NCBI GenBank assembly: GCA_031553755.1
Contig: JAVBKZ010000096.1
Coordinates: forward strand, 1-37,004
Source: JAIRVZ01 sp031553755
GTDB taxonomy: Bacteria; Bacteroidota; Bacteroidia; Bacteroidales; Azobacteroidaceae
DNA length: 37,004 bases
Reading direction: 5' to 3'
In this document: in pieces, positions 7,176 through 15,758 of the stretch
Position numbering within the stretch: the first letter of the stretch is position 1
How the letters are laid out: each line of letters opens with the position of its first letter
Program-made: the position numbers and the translations under genes
Notes under the pieces: model-generated
What the model was told of the DNA's origin: nothing
Seen by the model: the letters and a program-made list of their open reading frames with translations, nothing else
The model's database searches: none

Positions 7176-8435
7176 ATGAACAAAAGTGAATTAACTCAAA
7201 AAGCGTATGAAATAGCGAAAGAACGCTATGCAGCAGTAGGTGTAAACACTGATGAAGCTTTGGATAAATTACAAAAAATATCCATTTCTATTCATTGTTG
7301 GCAAGCCGACGACGTAACCGGTTTTGAAAAATTAGATAATCTTGGAGGTGGCGGTATTCAGGCTACAGGAAACTATCCGGGAAAAGCTCGTAACATAGAA
7401 GAATTGCGTGCTGACATCAAGAAAGTTACTTCTTTGGTTGCCGGAAAACATCGTTTGAATTTGCATGAAATATATGGAGATTTCCAAGGAAAAATAGTTG
7501 ACCGTGACGAAGTTACTCCGGAACATTTTCAATCTTGGATGCAGTGGTCAAAAGAACAGAACATGAAGCTGGACTTCAACTCATCTTCTTTCGGACACCC
7601 CAAAAGTGGAGACTTAACGCTTTCTAATCCGGATAAGGACATTCGTGATTTTTGGGTAGAACACACCAAACGTTGCCGTTGGATTTCGGAAGAAATGGGC
7701 AAATTCCAAAACGACCCTTGTATCATGAACTTATGGATTCACGATGGAATGAAAGACTTAACCGTCAATCGACTAAAATATCGTCAATTACTCGAAAAAT
7801 CACTGGACGAAATTTTCGCTACCGAATATAAAAACATGAGAGATTGTATCGAAGCTAAACTTTTTGGTATCGCGTTGGAAAGTTATACGGTAGGTTCCTA
7901 TGATTTTTATTTGGGTTACGGAGCCAAGAAAAACAAGATTGTTACTTTAGATACCGGACACTTCCACCTAACAGAAAGTATCGCCGACAAGATTTCTTCT
8001 TTGTTATTATTCACTCCCGAAATCATGTTACACGTAAGTCGTCCAATCCGTTGGGATTCCGACCACGTAACTATCTTAAATGATGATGTGACTGATTTGG
8101 CTAAAGAAATTGTTCGTGCCGAAGCATTAAACCGCGTCCATATTGGTTTGGATTACTTCGATGCTTCTATCAATCGCATCGGAGCCTATGTTATTGGTAT
8201 CAAAGCTACTCAAAAAGCATTCTTACAAGGATTGCTCGAACCTATTGCCAAATTGAGAGAATTCGAAGCTAACGAACAATATTTCGAAAGATTAGCTCTT
8301 CTCGAAGAAGCCAAAGGTTTACCTTGGAATGCCGTATGGGATTATTTCTGCATGAAAAACAATATCGCTGTTGGCGAAAACTATATCGCGGAAATCCAAC
8401 AATATGAGAGAGAAGTAACTTCAAAACGAAAATGA
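7176..8435 (+). CDS. rhaA: L-rhamnose isomerase
   Basis: Cytoplasmic metal-dependent aldose-ketose isomerase converting L-rhamnose to L-rhamnulose, the first intracellular step (also called rhaI in Bacteroides). The 419 residues equal the usual length. Characteristic stretches include ISIHCWQADDVTGFE near the N-terminus, LDFNSSSFGHPKSGDLTLSNPD, LDTGHFHLTES, which has metal-binding His residues, and HVSRPIRWDSDHV near the C-terminal third. It lies 194 bp after rhaB, separated by the palindromic element. The start ATG follows the A-rich direct repeat of that element, so its initiation region may have been remodelled by the insertion. Confidence 0.97.
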   Translation: MNKSELTQKAYEIAKERYAAVGVNTDEALDKLQKISISIHCWQADDVTGFEKLDNLGGGGIQATGNYPGKARNIEELRADIKKVTSLVAGKHRLNLHEIYGDFQGKIVDRDEVTPEHFQSWMQWSKEQNMKLDFNSSSFGHPKSGDLTLSNPDKDIRDFWVEHTKRCRWISEEMGKFQNDPCIMNLWIHDGMKDLTVNRLKYRQLLEKSLDEIFATEYKNMRDCIEAKLFGIALESYTVGSYDFYLGYGAKKNKIVTLDTGHFHLTESIADKISSLLLFTPEIMLHVSRPIRWDSDHVTILNDDVTDLAKEIVRAEALNRVHIGLDYFDASINRIGAYVIGIKATQKAFLQGLLEPIAKLREFEANEQYFERLALLEEAKGLPWNAVWDYFCMKNNIAVGENYIAEIQQYEREVTSKRK

Positions 8436-8438
8436 AAT

Positions 8439-8507
8439 AGTTGACAAGTAAACGAGTAGACGGGTATACTGGCTTGTCAACTTGTTTACTCGTCAACTCG
8501 TCAACTT
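8439..8507. repeat. Long inverted repeat in the rhaA-rhaT gap
   Basis: AGTTGACAAGTAAACGAG (8439-8456) pairs with CTTGTTTACTCGTCAACT (8481-8498) in 16 of 18 positions. An alternative inner pairing is GTTGACAAG/CTTGTCAAC (8440-8448, 8473-8481), and CTCGTCAA is repeated directly at the right end. It starts 4 bases after the rhaA stop and ends just before the rhaT ATG (8512). The same AGTAAAC[A/G]AGT unit recurs at 22058-22090, so this is a dispersed repeat type. Confidence 0.7.
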
Positions 8508-8511
8508 ACTT

Positions 8512-9543
8512 ATGAACACAATCATTGGTTTATTAATAATTGCCATCGGTAGTTTGGGACAATCAAGTTCTTATGTGCCGATTAAGAAAGTAAAAAACTG
8601 GTCTTGGGAATCTTTTTGGTTGACCCAGGGAATTTTTGCTTGGTTAGTTTTTCCTTTATCAGGAGCCTTATTGGGAGTACCCGAAGAAAGTAATTTGTTT
8701 GAATTATGGAATTCGGGAGGTATGTTTAAATCCATTATTTACGGAATGCTTTGGGGAGTTGGAGGTCTTACTTTCGGATTAAGCATGCGTTATTTAGGTG
8801 TAGCTTTAGGACAAAGCATCGCGTTGGGAACTTGTGCCGCGTTCGGAACACTGTTGCCCGCCATCTTTGCCGGAAAAAATTTATTTGAGGGAGAAGGTTT
8901 GATGTTATTAATCGGAGTTTGCATTACCATCGCAGGTATCGCGATTATTGGTTATGCCGGAAGCCTTCGTTCAAAAAATATGACAGAGGAAGAAAGGAAA
9001 GCGGCAATCAAAGATTTCGCCTTAACCAAAGGTCTGTTAGTGGCCTTATTGGCTGGCGTAATGAGCGCGTGTTTCGCTTTAGGACTGGAAGCCGGAACTC
9101 CTATTAAAGAAGCAGCCTTGGCAGGAAACGTAAAAAGCATTTATGCCGGTTTACCCGTAGTCTTTCTTGTTACTTTAGGAGGATTTTTCACAAACGCGAT
9201 TTATTGCGTCCAACAAAATATCAAAAACAAAACAGGCAAAGATTACCTGTCGGTAAATAGTAAAACATTGATAAACAATGTATTATTTTGCGCTTTGGCA
9301 GGAGTATTGTGGTATTCTCAATTCTTCGGATTTGAAATGGGAAAAAGTTTTCTTACCGAAAGCCCTGTTTTATTAGCTTTCTCGTGGAGTATCCTGATGT
9401 CTTTGAATGTTTTATTCAGTAATATTTGGGGAATCCTGCTCAAAGAGTGGAAAGGTGTCGGACAAAAAACGATCATGGTACTTGTACTCGGATTGGTTGT
9501 ACTTATTTCATCCATTGTCGTGGTTGCCATATCTCAATCATAA
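8512..9543 (+). CDS. rhaT: L-rhamnose-proton symporter
   Basis: Inner-membrane carrier importing L-rhamnose with protons. The 343 residues form about ten hydrophobic helices, from NTIIGLLIIAIGSLGQSSSYVPIKK to VLVLGLVVLISSIVVVAIS. The segment GVGGLTFGLSMRYLGVALGQSIALGTCAAFGTLLP is typical of RhaT, described here by its first residues GVGGLTFGLSMRYLG. The ATG at 8512 is preferred over an upstream TTG at 8482, because the latter lies inside the inverted repeat and adds ten residues before the first helix. It is flanked by the isomerase and aldolase genes, as in known Bacteroides rhamnose clusters. Confidence 0.96.
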   Translation: MNTIIGLLIIAIGSLGQSSSYVPIKKVKNWSWESFWLTQGIFAWLVFPLSGALLGVPEESNLFELWNSGGMFKSIIYGMLWGVGGLTFGLSMRYLGVALGQSIALGTCAAFGTLLPAIFAGKNLFEGEGLMLLIGVCITIAGIAIIGYAGSLRSKNMTEEERKAAIKDFALTKGLLVALLAGVMSACFALGLEAGTPIKEAALAGNVKSIYAGLPVVFLVTLGGFFTNAIYCVQQNIKNKTGKDYLSVNSKTLINNVLFCALAGVLWYSQFFGFEMGKSFLTESPVLLAFSWSILMSLNVLFSNIWGILLKEWKGVGQKTIMVLVLGLVVLISSIVVVAISQS

Positions 9544-9674
9544 TATTTCAGCAAACAAGTCACATTTAATCAGTAAGTATCTGTATAATCCGTGTGCTTA
9601 ATGTTAGTTTTTTTAGACAGCCTCATTTGTAAAAACTTATTATGCTTTATATAATATTAAATACTTAAAACTCA

Positions 9675-10484
9675 ATGAAATCAATCTTAGAAATTTGTCC
9701 CGAATTAGCAAAACAAATAGCCGATGTGGCAGAAGTAGCCGGTTATCTTTGGCAAAAAGGGTGGGCAGAAAGAAATGGAGGAAATATTACAATCAACGTT
9801 ACGGATGTCGTCAACGATGAAATCCGGATAATGAAACCCATTAGCGATATTATTTCAATTGGAAGAACTCTTCCCAACCTGAAAGGATGTTGGTTTTTCT
9901 GTAAAGGAACAAATAAACGCATGCGTGATTTAGCACGTTGGCCTATGGAAAATGGTTCTTTAATTCGTATTACGGAAGATTGCGGCGCATACGAAATTAT
10001 CGCTGATTTACCCGTAAAACCGACTTCCGAATTGGCGTCACATTTATCTATGCATAATTATCTGATAGGAAAAGGTTCGAACTATAAAGCAGCGTTGCAT
10101 ACCCATCCGATTGATTTGGTAGCGATGACTCACAATCCTGCTTTTTTGAAGAAAGATGTATTGACTAACTTACTTTGGAGTATGATCCCGGAAACTCGCG
10201 CTTTTTGTCCGAGAGGATTGGGTATTATTCCTTACAAGATGCCGAGTTCTTTCGAGTTAGCGGATGCTACCATCAAAGAATTGGAAGAATATGATGTCGT
10301 TATGTGGGAAAAACATGGAATTTGTGCCGTCGGAGAAGATATTACGGAAGCTTTCGACATGGTTGATACGCTTTCTAAATCCGCTCAAATTTATATGACA
10401 GCCAAAAATATGGGATTTGAACCGGAAGGTACGAGCGCGGAACAAATGAATGAACTGAAAGAGGCATTCAATCTACCGAAATAA
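9675..10484 (+). CDS. rhaD: Rhamnulose-1-phosphate aldolase
   Basis: Class II, zinc-dependent aldolase that splits L-rhamnulose 1-phosphate into dihydroxyacetone phosphate and L-lactaldehyde. At 269 residues it is close to the E. coli enzyme (about 274). Zinc ligands are visible as HTHPID (His142, His144) and EKHG (His214), nearly the same positions as in E. coli RhaD. The N-terminal GWAERNGGNITINV is the usual substrate-phosphate region. A 131-bp gap follows rhaT; I see no clear promoter in it, so read-through is likely. No lactaldehyde reductase, mutarotase or AraC-type regulator follows; the next gene is convergent asd. Confidence 0.96.
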   Translation: MKSILEICPELAKQIADVAEVAGYLWQKGWAERNGGNITINVTDVVNDEIRIMKPISDIISIGRTLPNLKGCWFFCKGTNKRMRDLARWPMENGSLIRITEDCGAYEIIADLPVKPTSELASHLSMHNYLIGKGSNYKAALHTHPIDLVAMTHNPAFLKKDVLTNLLWSMIPETRAFCPRGLGIIPYKMPSSFELADATIKELEEYDVVMWEKHGICAVGEDITEAFDMVDTLSKSAQIYMTAKNMGFEPEGTSAEQMNELKEAFNLPK

Positions 10485-10492
10485 TATTATTT

Positions 10493-10539
10493 ATAACACA
10501 CAAGATGTTCCGATTTATCCTGAGCATCCTGTGTGTTAT
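10493..10539. terminator. Bidirectional terminator between rhaD and asd
   Basis: ATAACACACAAGATG (10493-10507) pairs with CATCCTGTGTGTTAT (10525-10539) with one mismatch. T-rich sequence follows on the plus strand and an A/T-rich stretch on the other side. It lies between two convergent genes and can serve both. Confidence 0.75.
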
Positions 10540-10563
10540 TTAATTTTTAGAAAAACTTTAATT

Positions 10564-11580
10564 TTAAAAAGCCTTTTCTTTAATCAGATATTCGGCGATT
10601 TGAACCGCGTTCAAAGCTGCTCCTTTTTTGATTTGGTCACCTACACACCAGAACGACAATCCGTTAGGGTTAGATATATCTTTACGAATGCGACCAACAT
10701 ATACAGGATCTTTAGTAGCGACAAACAATGGCATCGGATAAACTTTATTCGCAGGTTCATCCATAACTATAACTCCTTCGGCTTTTTCAAATGCTTCACG
10801 AGCCGCGTCAACTTCAACCGGACTTTCTGTTTCTACCCAAATAGCTTCCGAATGCGCGCGAAGAGCCGGTACACGTACACACATAGCGCTTACTTCCACG
10901 TCTGAATGCATAATTTTCCGGGTTTCATGAAACATTTTCATTTCTTCTTTTGTATATCCGTTATCAGTGAATACGTCTACTTGAGGGATTAAATTATAAG
11001 CCAATTGATAAGCGAATTTTTCTACCGTAGGTTTTTCTCCTCCAACGATTTGCTTGTATTGATTGGCCAATTCGTCCATCGCGGCAGCACCTGCTCCTGA
11101 AGCTGCCTGATAAGTAGCTACATGAATCCTTTTTATATGAGAAAGTTTTTCTATAGGTTTTAAAGCGACTACCATTTGAATGGTGGTACAATTAGGATTA
11201 GCGATAATCCCTCTCGGACGATTTTTCGAATCTTCCGCGTTTACTTCAGGAACAACCAACGGCACATCATTATCCATCCTGAAAGCACTTGAATTATCAA
11301 TCATCACAGCTCCATATTTAGTAATTGTTTCCGCGAATTCTTTAGACGTTCCTGCTCCTGCCGATGTAAAGGCAATATCAATACCTTTAAAATCATCATT
11401 ATGAGCCAATTCTTTGACTGTAATTTGTTTTCCTCTGAATTCATAAACACTTCCCGCGCTTCGGCTTGAGCCAAAAAGCACCAACTCATCCATCGGAAAA
11501 TTTCTTTCTTCAAGCACACGGAGAAATTCCTGTCCAACAGCGCCGCTTACTCCAACAATTGCTACTCTCATTTTTTTCAA
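10564..11580 (-). CDS. asd: Aspartate-semialdehyde dehydrogenase
   Basis: Cytoplasmic NADPH enzyme reducing L-aspartyl-4-phosphate to aspartate semialdehyde, the branch-point of lysine/DAP, threonine and methionine synthesis. 338 residues is a standard length. An N-terminal NADP-binding loop VGVSGAVGQEFLRVLEER is followed by FGSSRSAG and by the catalytic cysteine in NPNCTTIQM (Cys131). RVPALRAHSEA carries the active-site histidine. It is monocistronic in this window and convergent with rhaD. Its pathway partners lysC and lysA lie 16 kb away in another operon. Confidence 0.97.
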   Translation of the reverse strand: MKKMRVAIVGVSGAVGQEFLRVLEERNFPMDELVLFGSSRSAGSVYEFRGKQITVKELAHNDDFKGIDIAFTSAGAGTSKEFAETITKYGAVMIDNSSAFRMDNDVPLVVPEVNAEDSKNRPRGIIANPNCTTIQMVVALKPIEKLSHIKRIHVATYQAASGAGAAAMDELANQYKQIVGGEKPTVEKFAYQLAYNLIPQVDVFTDNGYTKEEMKMFHETRKIMHSDVEVSAMCVRVPALRAHSEAIWVETESPVEVDAAREAFEKAEGVIVMDEPANKVYPMPLFVATKDPVYVGRIRKDISNPNGLSFWCVGDQIKKGAALNAVQIAEYLIKEKAF

Positions 11581-11888
11581 ATTAAAAATTTATATTTTAA
11601 ATAATTTATTTTAGGTTCTAATAAATACATAGAATTCATCTCGACTTTTTTATCAAACACGGAGTGAAAGGAGTTTATTTCACAGAGTATTTATTCCTTG
11701 TTTTCAGAATTTACTCTGTGAATAATTACCCCGTGTTACTCTGTGTTTAAAACCTGTTATTTTATGCCTTTTGTAAAAAATCAAGATAACTTCAATAATA
11801 AAAAACAACTTTCAAAAGCTAATTTCAGCCTAAATTTTTTAACCAAACTCTAATCCTTTTATTTTTTTTTAGAAATTTTACTTATTTT
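11581..11888. other. Intergenic region between divergent asd and the lamin-tail gene
   Basis: I see no gene. It holds a complex inverted repeat at 11656-11748: CACAGAGTA (11681-11689)/TACTCTGTG (11712-11720), inside AACACGG (11656-11662)/CCGTGTT (11731-11737), plus a further ACTCTGTGTTT copy. It resembles the palindromes at 338-403 and 4761-4836. The right part is very T-rich and leads into the promoter at 11889. No clear promoter for asd was found. Confidence 0.5.
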
Positions 11889-11920
11889 TTTGTTTTTTCG
11901 AATAAGCCGACTTAACTTTG
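11889..11920 (+). promoter_or_regulatory. Full Bacteroidota promoter for the lamin-tail gene
   Basis: TTTG (11889-11892), a 20-bp spacer, then TAACTTTG (11913-11920). This matches the -33/-7 consensus. The predicted transcript start is near 11927, leaving a leader of about 70 nt before the ATG at 11999. Confidence 0.75.
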
Positions 11921-11998
11921 CCCACGGAAATGGCCAAATCCGAAATAGCTTTTCAGGGCTACAAAAATACTAATTAATAATCAAAACAAATTTATTTC

Positions 11999-14302
11999 AT
12001 GAAGAATTTAATTTTCTTGATGTTTTTTCTAACATCTTATTTGAGTGTTTATTCGCAGTTTTCAGATGATTTTTCAGATGGTAATTTTATCCAAAATCCG
12101 ACATGGACAGGAGAGGTTTCTAAATTCAAAGTTTCAAACGATTTTAAGCTACAACTAAACGCGCCGAAGGAAAGCGGTTCTGCCTATTTATCTACGGCTT
12201 CCAAACGAATGAGAAATACAAGTTGGGAGTTTAGCGTACAGATGAATTTCAATCCTACAACTTCCAATTATTCAAAAATTTATCTATGTAGTTCAAATCA
12301 AGCTTTAACAGACACTACCAACGGTTTTTTCGTAAGATTGGGATATACCGATAAAAATATATCGCTATTATCTCAAAATGGTTCTAAAACTAGCGTTTTG
12401 GTACAAGGAGACGCGAAACGAATCGATTTAACGAGCGTTTCTGTAAGAATCAAAGTAACATTAGACAAACAAGGTAATTTTAATTTGTATTCAAAACTTA
12501 GCGGAGAATCAGATTACAAGATGGAAGGAAACACGCAAATTTCAAACTATCCGCCTTGCAACTATTTCGGGATTGTATGCACGCATACATCTACTCGAAA
12601 TGAAAGTTTTCTTTTTGATGATTTTGAAGTGAAATTATTGGACGATGATGATACTTTGCCAACTCCCGAACCGGAAGAAATAACCACATTCGGAACTGTT
12701 GTTTTCAGTGAAATCATGGCGAAACCGTCAACTGGAAATCCTGAATATGTGGAACTTTATAACTGTTCGGACAAAACCATTTCGCTAAAAAATTGGCAAT
12801 TTTATTACGGAGACAAGCCATACAATATTCCGGACGGAGCAATAAAACCTCATGGATATTTTATATTGACAAAAAACACCGTGACAAGCAGTTTTCCCAA
12901 TACAATTGACATCGCGGGAATTTCTTCTTTTCCCGACTTAGCCAATACAGGTAAATTATTGAAATTATCCGACAATAAAGATAATTTGGTACATTGGTTC
13001 GAATATTCGGAGAAAATGTATCAAGACGATGAAAAGAAAACAAAAGGCGGATGGTCTTTAGAATGTATTGATTTCGACAATACAAGTAATACAGCTTCCA
13101 ATTGGAAAGGATCTGTTTCCGAAGGAGGAACTCCCGGATTAGTCAATTCGGTTAAAGCTGAAAATCAGGATAAAGAACTCCCGGAAGTCGTATCTTCTAT
13201 AAAAGAAATAAACGATACTTTAAAAATCACATTTTCTAAACCTATCAATTTACAATCTTTATCAGATAAAAAATCATATCATTTCAATAATGAAAAGTAC
13301 GAAATATCTTATGTTGATTTTAATTATCCGCAAGGAACCGAAGTTAAATTGAAATTAAATCAAATGCCGCCAAAAGGAGAACTGATTCAGTTGAATTTTC
13401 AAGGACTTTACGATTTATCGGGCTTTCATCTTCCTGAAACACAAACGATTCCGGTCGGTTCGGGACAAGAAGCCGATTCTTTAGACGTTGTTTTCAACGA
13501 ATTAATGCCTAATCCACAGACCGACAGCAACGAATATATCGAATTATATAACCGGTCGCAAAAAGCTATCGATTTATCATTCCTAAGTGTCGCAAGCAGA
13601 AAAAATACAGATGGTACATTAAACAAGGCATATCCTTTAGCATCTGTTCCTACATTATTCCATCCTGGAAAATATTTATTGATAACAAAAAGCCGGGATA
13701 AAGTTTGTAATTTCTATCAATGCAAACAAGAGTCGTATGTTATTGAACTAGCTGTGATGCCTGTTATAACCAACACTTCCGGATGCGTTGTTTTGATTAA
13801 TAATCAATCAAATACAATTGTAGATGAATTTTTTTACAATGAAAAAATGCACAACGAAAATGTCAAAAATAAAAAAGGTGTTTCGTTAGAAAGGATTGAT
13901 ATAAACGGAAAAACAGACAATACGGCAAACTGGACTTCTTCTTCGTCTGATTCCGGTTTTGGAACTCCCGGATATGAAAATTCTCAAAAAAACGCGACTA
14001 ATTCTGCTAAAGATAAGATTAATATTACAGCCCCTGATTTATACACTGATAATTATAATATTCATTACAAGTTATCATCCGCAAACAATCGTTGTAGAAT
14101 TATGGCCTTTGACGCATTAGGAAAATTAATCAACACAATAGCCGACAATCATTTATTAGGAACAGAAGGTAGTATTCAATGGAATGGAAAATCACAAACA
14201 GATAAAAATCTCCAACCTGGTGTATATATCATTTATGTAGAAATAATTTCGCAAAACGGAGAAATCTCAAAATTCAAACTTCCATGCATAATAAGTAAAT
14301 AA
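11999..14302 (+). CDS. Secreted protein with two lamin-tail domains
   Basis: A 767-residue exported protein. A signal peptide (about residues 1-20, ending near VYSQ) is followed by a lectin/LamG-like beta-sandwich (about 21-215, beginning FSDDFSDGNF). Then come a lamin-tail domain (about 232-385, with FSEIMAKPSTGNPEYVELYN), an Ig-like domain (about 390-490) and a second lamin-tail domain (about 495-650, with FNELMPNPQTDSNEYIELYN). It ends in a FlgD-like Ig fold (about 685-767, with IQWNGKSQTDKNLQPGVYII). Such tails are common on proteins exported by type IX secretion, but this one is not a textbook sorting signal. Lamin-tail domains occur on surface and nuclease-associated proteins; the ligand is unknown. 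It is monocistronic, with its own promoter and a terminator directly downstream. Confidence 0.85.
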   Translation: MKNLIFLMFFLTSYLSVYSQFSDDFSDGNFIQNPTWTGEVSKFKVSNDFKLQLNAPKESGSAYLSTASKRMRNTSWEFSVQMNFNPTTSNYSKIYLCSSNQALTDTTNGFFVRLGYTDKNISLLSQNGSKTSVLVQGDAKRIDLTSVSVRIKVTLDKQGNFNLYSKLSGESDYKMEGNTQISNYPPCNYFGIVCTHTSTRNESFLFDDFEVKLLDDDDTLPTPEPEEITTFGTVVFSEIMAKPSTGNPEYVELYNCSDKTISLKNWQFYYGDKPYNIPDGAIKPHGYFILTKNTVTSSFPNTIDIAGISSFPDLANTGKLLKLSDNKDNLVHWFEYSEKMYQDDEKKTKGGWSLECIDFDNTSNTASNWKGSVSEGGTPGLVNSVKAENQDKELPEVVSSIKEINDTLKITFSKPINLQSLSDKKSYHFNNEKYEISYVDFNYPQGTEVKLKLNQMPPKGELIQLNFQGLYDLSGFHLPETQTIPVGSGQEADSLDVVFNELMPNPQTDSNEYIELYNRSQKAIDLSFLSVASRKNTDGTLNKAYPLASVPTLFHPGKYLLITKSRDKVCNFYQCKQESYVIELAVMPVITNTSGCVVLINNQSNTIVDEFFYNEKMHNENVKNKKGVSLERIDINGKTDNTANWTSSSSDSGFGTPGYENSQKNATNSAKDKINITAPDLYTDNYNIHYKLSSANNRCRIMAFDALGKLINTIADNHLLGTEGSIQWNGKSQTDKNLQPGVYIIYVEIISQNGEISKFKLPCIISK

Positions 14303-14344
14303 GAGATATTTTTACAAAATTAAAAATTGTGATTCAAAAAAAAC

Positions 14345-14370
14345 AGAGGGTGATTTTAGCCACCCTCTAT
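14345..14370 (+). terminator. Rho-independent terminator of the lamin-tail gene
   Basis: AGAGGGTG (14345-14352) and CACCCTCT (14361-14368) form a perfect 8-bp stem around an 8-base loop. A T-rich tail (ATTTTAT) follows. It is the clearest intrinsic terminator in the window, 43 bp after the stop codon. Confidence 0.85.
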
Positions 14371-14409
14371 TTTATCGCCTGATAACGGCTTTACACTACT
14401 ATATACTTC

Positions 14410-14787
14410 TTATTTTATGAAGACTACCAAATTACTAACAAATTGAGAAAAAACAACATAGCCTAAAATAACAGAAACAAGCAACGCTACTTTCACTTGG
14501 CCCCAATTGACTTTATCTACAATGCTGACTTTGGAAACAATCTTTGCCTTATCAATTGTAATGTGCCGAGGATGCGCGAATAACAAAGTTATTCCCGAAG
14601 CCAACAAGATAGAACCTGTAATCAGAAAGAACATGCTCAACGCGTCTTTTGGATCAACATGTTGAATACGTCCATATAATGCCAATATTCCAAAAGCGAT
14701 TAACGCTAATGAAAAAAATGTGATTTTATTACTAACCTTCCGGCTATGGCGTTTTTCTGTATTTATGTTTCTTATATGTGAGTTCAT
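14410..14787 (-). CDS. Small integral membrane protein of unknown function
   Basis: A 125-residue protein. A basic N-terminal tail of about 22 residues (NTEKRHSRKVSNK) is followed by three likely membrane helices: ITFFSLALIAFGILALYG (about 23-40), a second one at about 50-69, and LLVSVILGYVVFSQFVSNLVV near the C-terminus. Between helices 2 and 3 is a polar segment HITIDKAKIVSKVSIVDKVNWG. I do not recognise the family. The gene is real by its codon pattern and its complete promoter (14837-14867). It stands alone on the minus strand between two plus-strand genes. Confidence 0.7.
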   Translation of the reverse strand: MNSHIRNINTEKRHSRKVSNKITFFSLALIAFGILALYGRIQHVDPKDALSMFFLITGSILLASGITLLFAHPRHITIDKAKIVSKVSIVDKVNWGQVKVALLVSVILGYVVFSQFVSNLVVFIK

Positions 14788-14836
14788 AACATGTAAATTT
14801 ATTTATTAATACCTAAATTTTTATCAAATTAATAAT

Positions 14837-14867
14837 CAAATGTACAGAAACAAATTGCCTCAACAAA
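14837..14867 (-). promoter_or_regulatory. Full promoter for the small membrane protein
   Basis: On the minus strand: TTTG (14867-14864), 19 bp, TACATTTG (14844-14837). This is a complete match to the Bacteroidota consensus. The start codon is 50 bases downstream of the -7 box. Confidence 0.75.
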
Positions 14868-15093
14868 TGACTTTATATGAATATCTTTTAAACGTTTATC
14901 TTTTTTAACAAGCGGAGAATTATACAGGTTGGTTTATTGTAAATTTTTATAAATTTTCATTATTATTATTTATTGGTGAAGTTATTTTTGACTTTTTGCA
15001 AAAGACATAAAAAATAGATAGTAGATTTTATACACAGAGTTGCATGTAATTTTGACGACAGACATCATAGAAAATTAAGGTGTTGAGAAAGGC

Positions 15094-15124
15094 TTTGTGG
15101 GTACTGATAATTTTCGTAATTTTA
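15094..15124 (+). promoter_or_regulatory. Promoter for the DUF1016-type gene
   Basis: TTTG (15094-15097), 19 bp, TAATTTTA (15117-15124; the last base differs from the TAnnTTTG consensus). The ATG at 15141 would then have a leader of only about 10 nt. Confidence 0.55.
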
Positions 15125-15140
15125 CACAAAATGTTTCCTC

Positions 15141-15758
15141 ATGAAAATTCAACAAACAAATAGTAACGAACTTTTTGAAAAGATAATCAACTTACTCAAC
15201 AAAGCAAGACAGGAAGTAGTACGAAGTGTTAATCGAACAATGGTTTATACTTACTTTGAAATCGGTCGCACGATTGTTGAAAGCGAGCAAAAAGGCGAAC
15301 AAAGAGCGGAATACGGCAAACAAATATTAGCCGAACTATCTTCAAGGCTAACAAAAGAATTTGGCAAAGGCTTTTCGGTTGATAATCTTGAAAATATGCG
15401 AAAATTTTATTTGACCTATTCTCTGCAAATCAATTCCGAAAAATACGAGACAGTGTCTCGGAATTTGCAAAATGCTAATAATGCTAATTTTACACAAATT
15501 CCTCAGACGCTGTCTGATGAATTACAAAATCATGTACAGCTATATGATTTTAATCTCAGTTGGTCGCACTATATAAAACTAATGCGAATTGACAATCTTC
15601 AAGAACGCCGATTTTACGAAATTGAATCTTTTCAAAACAATTGGAGCCTACGAGAACTTCAACGGCAATACGACAGTACATTATATGAAAGATTGTCTTT
15701 AAGTCGAGACAAATTCAAATATTTAACCCAAAATAATATAAGATATTTTTCACTTTAA
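15141..15758 (+). CDS. DUF1016 (YhcG-like) N-terminal domain protein, nuclease half missing
   Basis: This 205-residue product matches the N-terminal domain of YhcG/DUF1016 proteins: YFEIGRTIVESEQKGEQRAEYGKQIL, given here by its first part YFEIGRTIVESEQ, then LENMRKFYL, LSWSHYIKLMRI, ERRFYEIESFQNNWSLREL and QRQYDSTLYERLSLSRDK. Full-length members have about 350-380 residues, with a PD-(D/E)XK nuclease domain after this point. Here the frame ends about 12 residues after LSRDK, and I could not find the nuclease motifs in any frame before the next gene. It is thus either a natural short form or a 3'-truncated remnant. DUF1016 proteins often lie in mobile or defence-rich regions; no partner is visible here. 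Confidence 0.8.
   Translation: MKIQQTNSNELFEKIINLLNKARQEVVRSVNRTMVYTYFEIGRTIVESEQKGEQRAEYGKQILAELSSRLTKEFGKGFSVDNLENMRKFYLTYSLQINSEKYETVSRNLQNANNANFTQIPQTLSDELQNHVQLYDFNLSWSHYIKLMRIDNLQERRFYEIESFQNNWSLRELQRQYDSTLYERLSLSRDKFKYLTQNNIRYFSL

Larger units (their letters stand above)
14788..15140. other. Divergent intergenic region
   Basis: 353 bp without a gene. It contains the minus-strand promoter at 14837-14867 and the plus-strand promoter at 15094-15124. The middle is AT-rich and shows no repeat or RNA gene that I can recognise. Confidence 0.6.
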
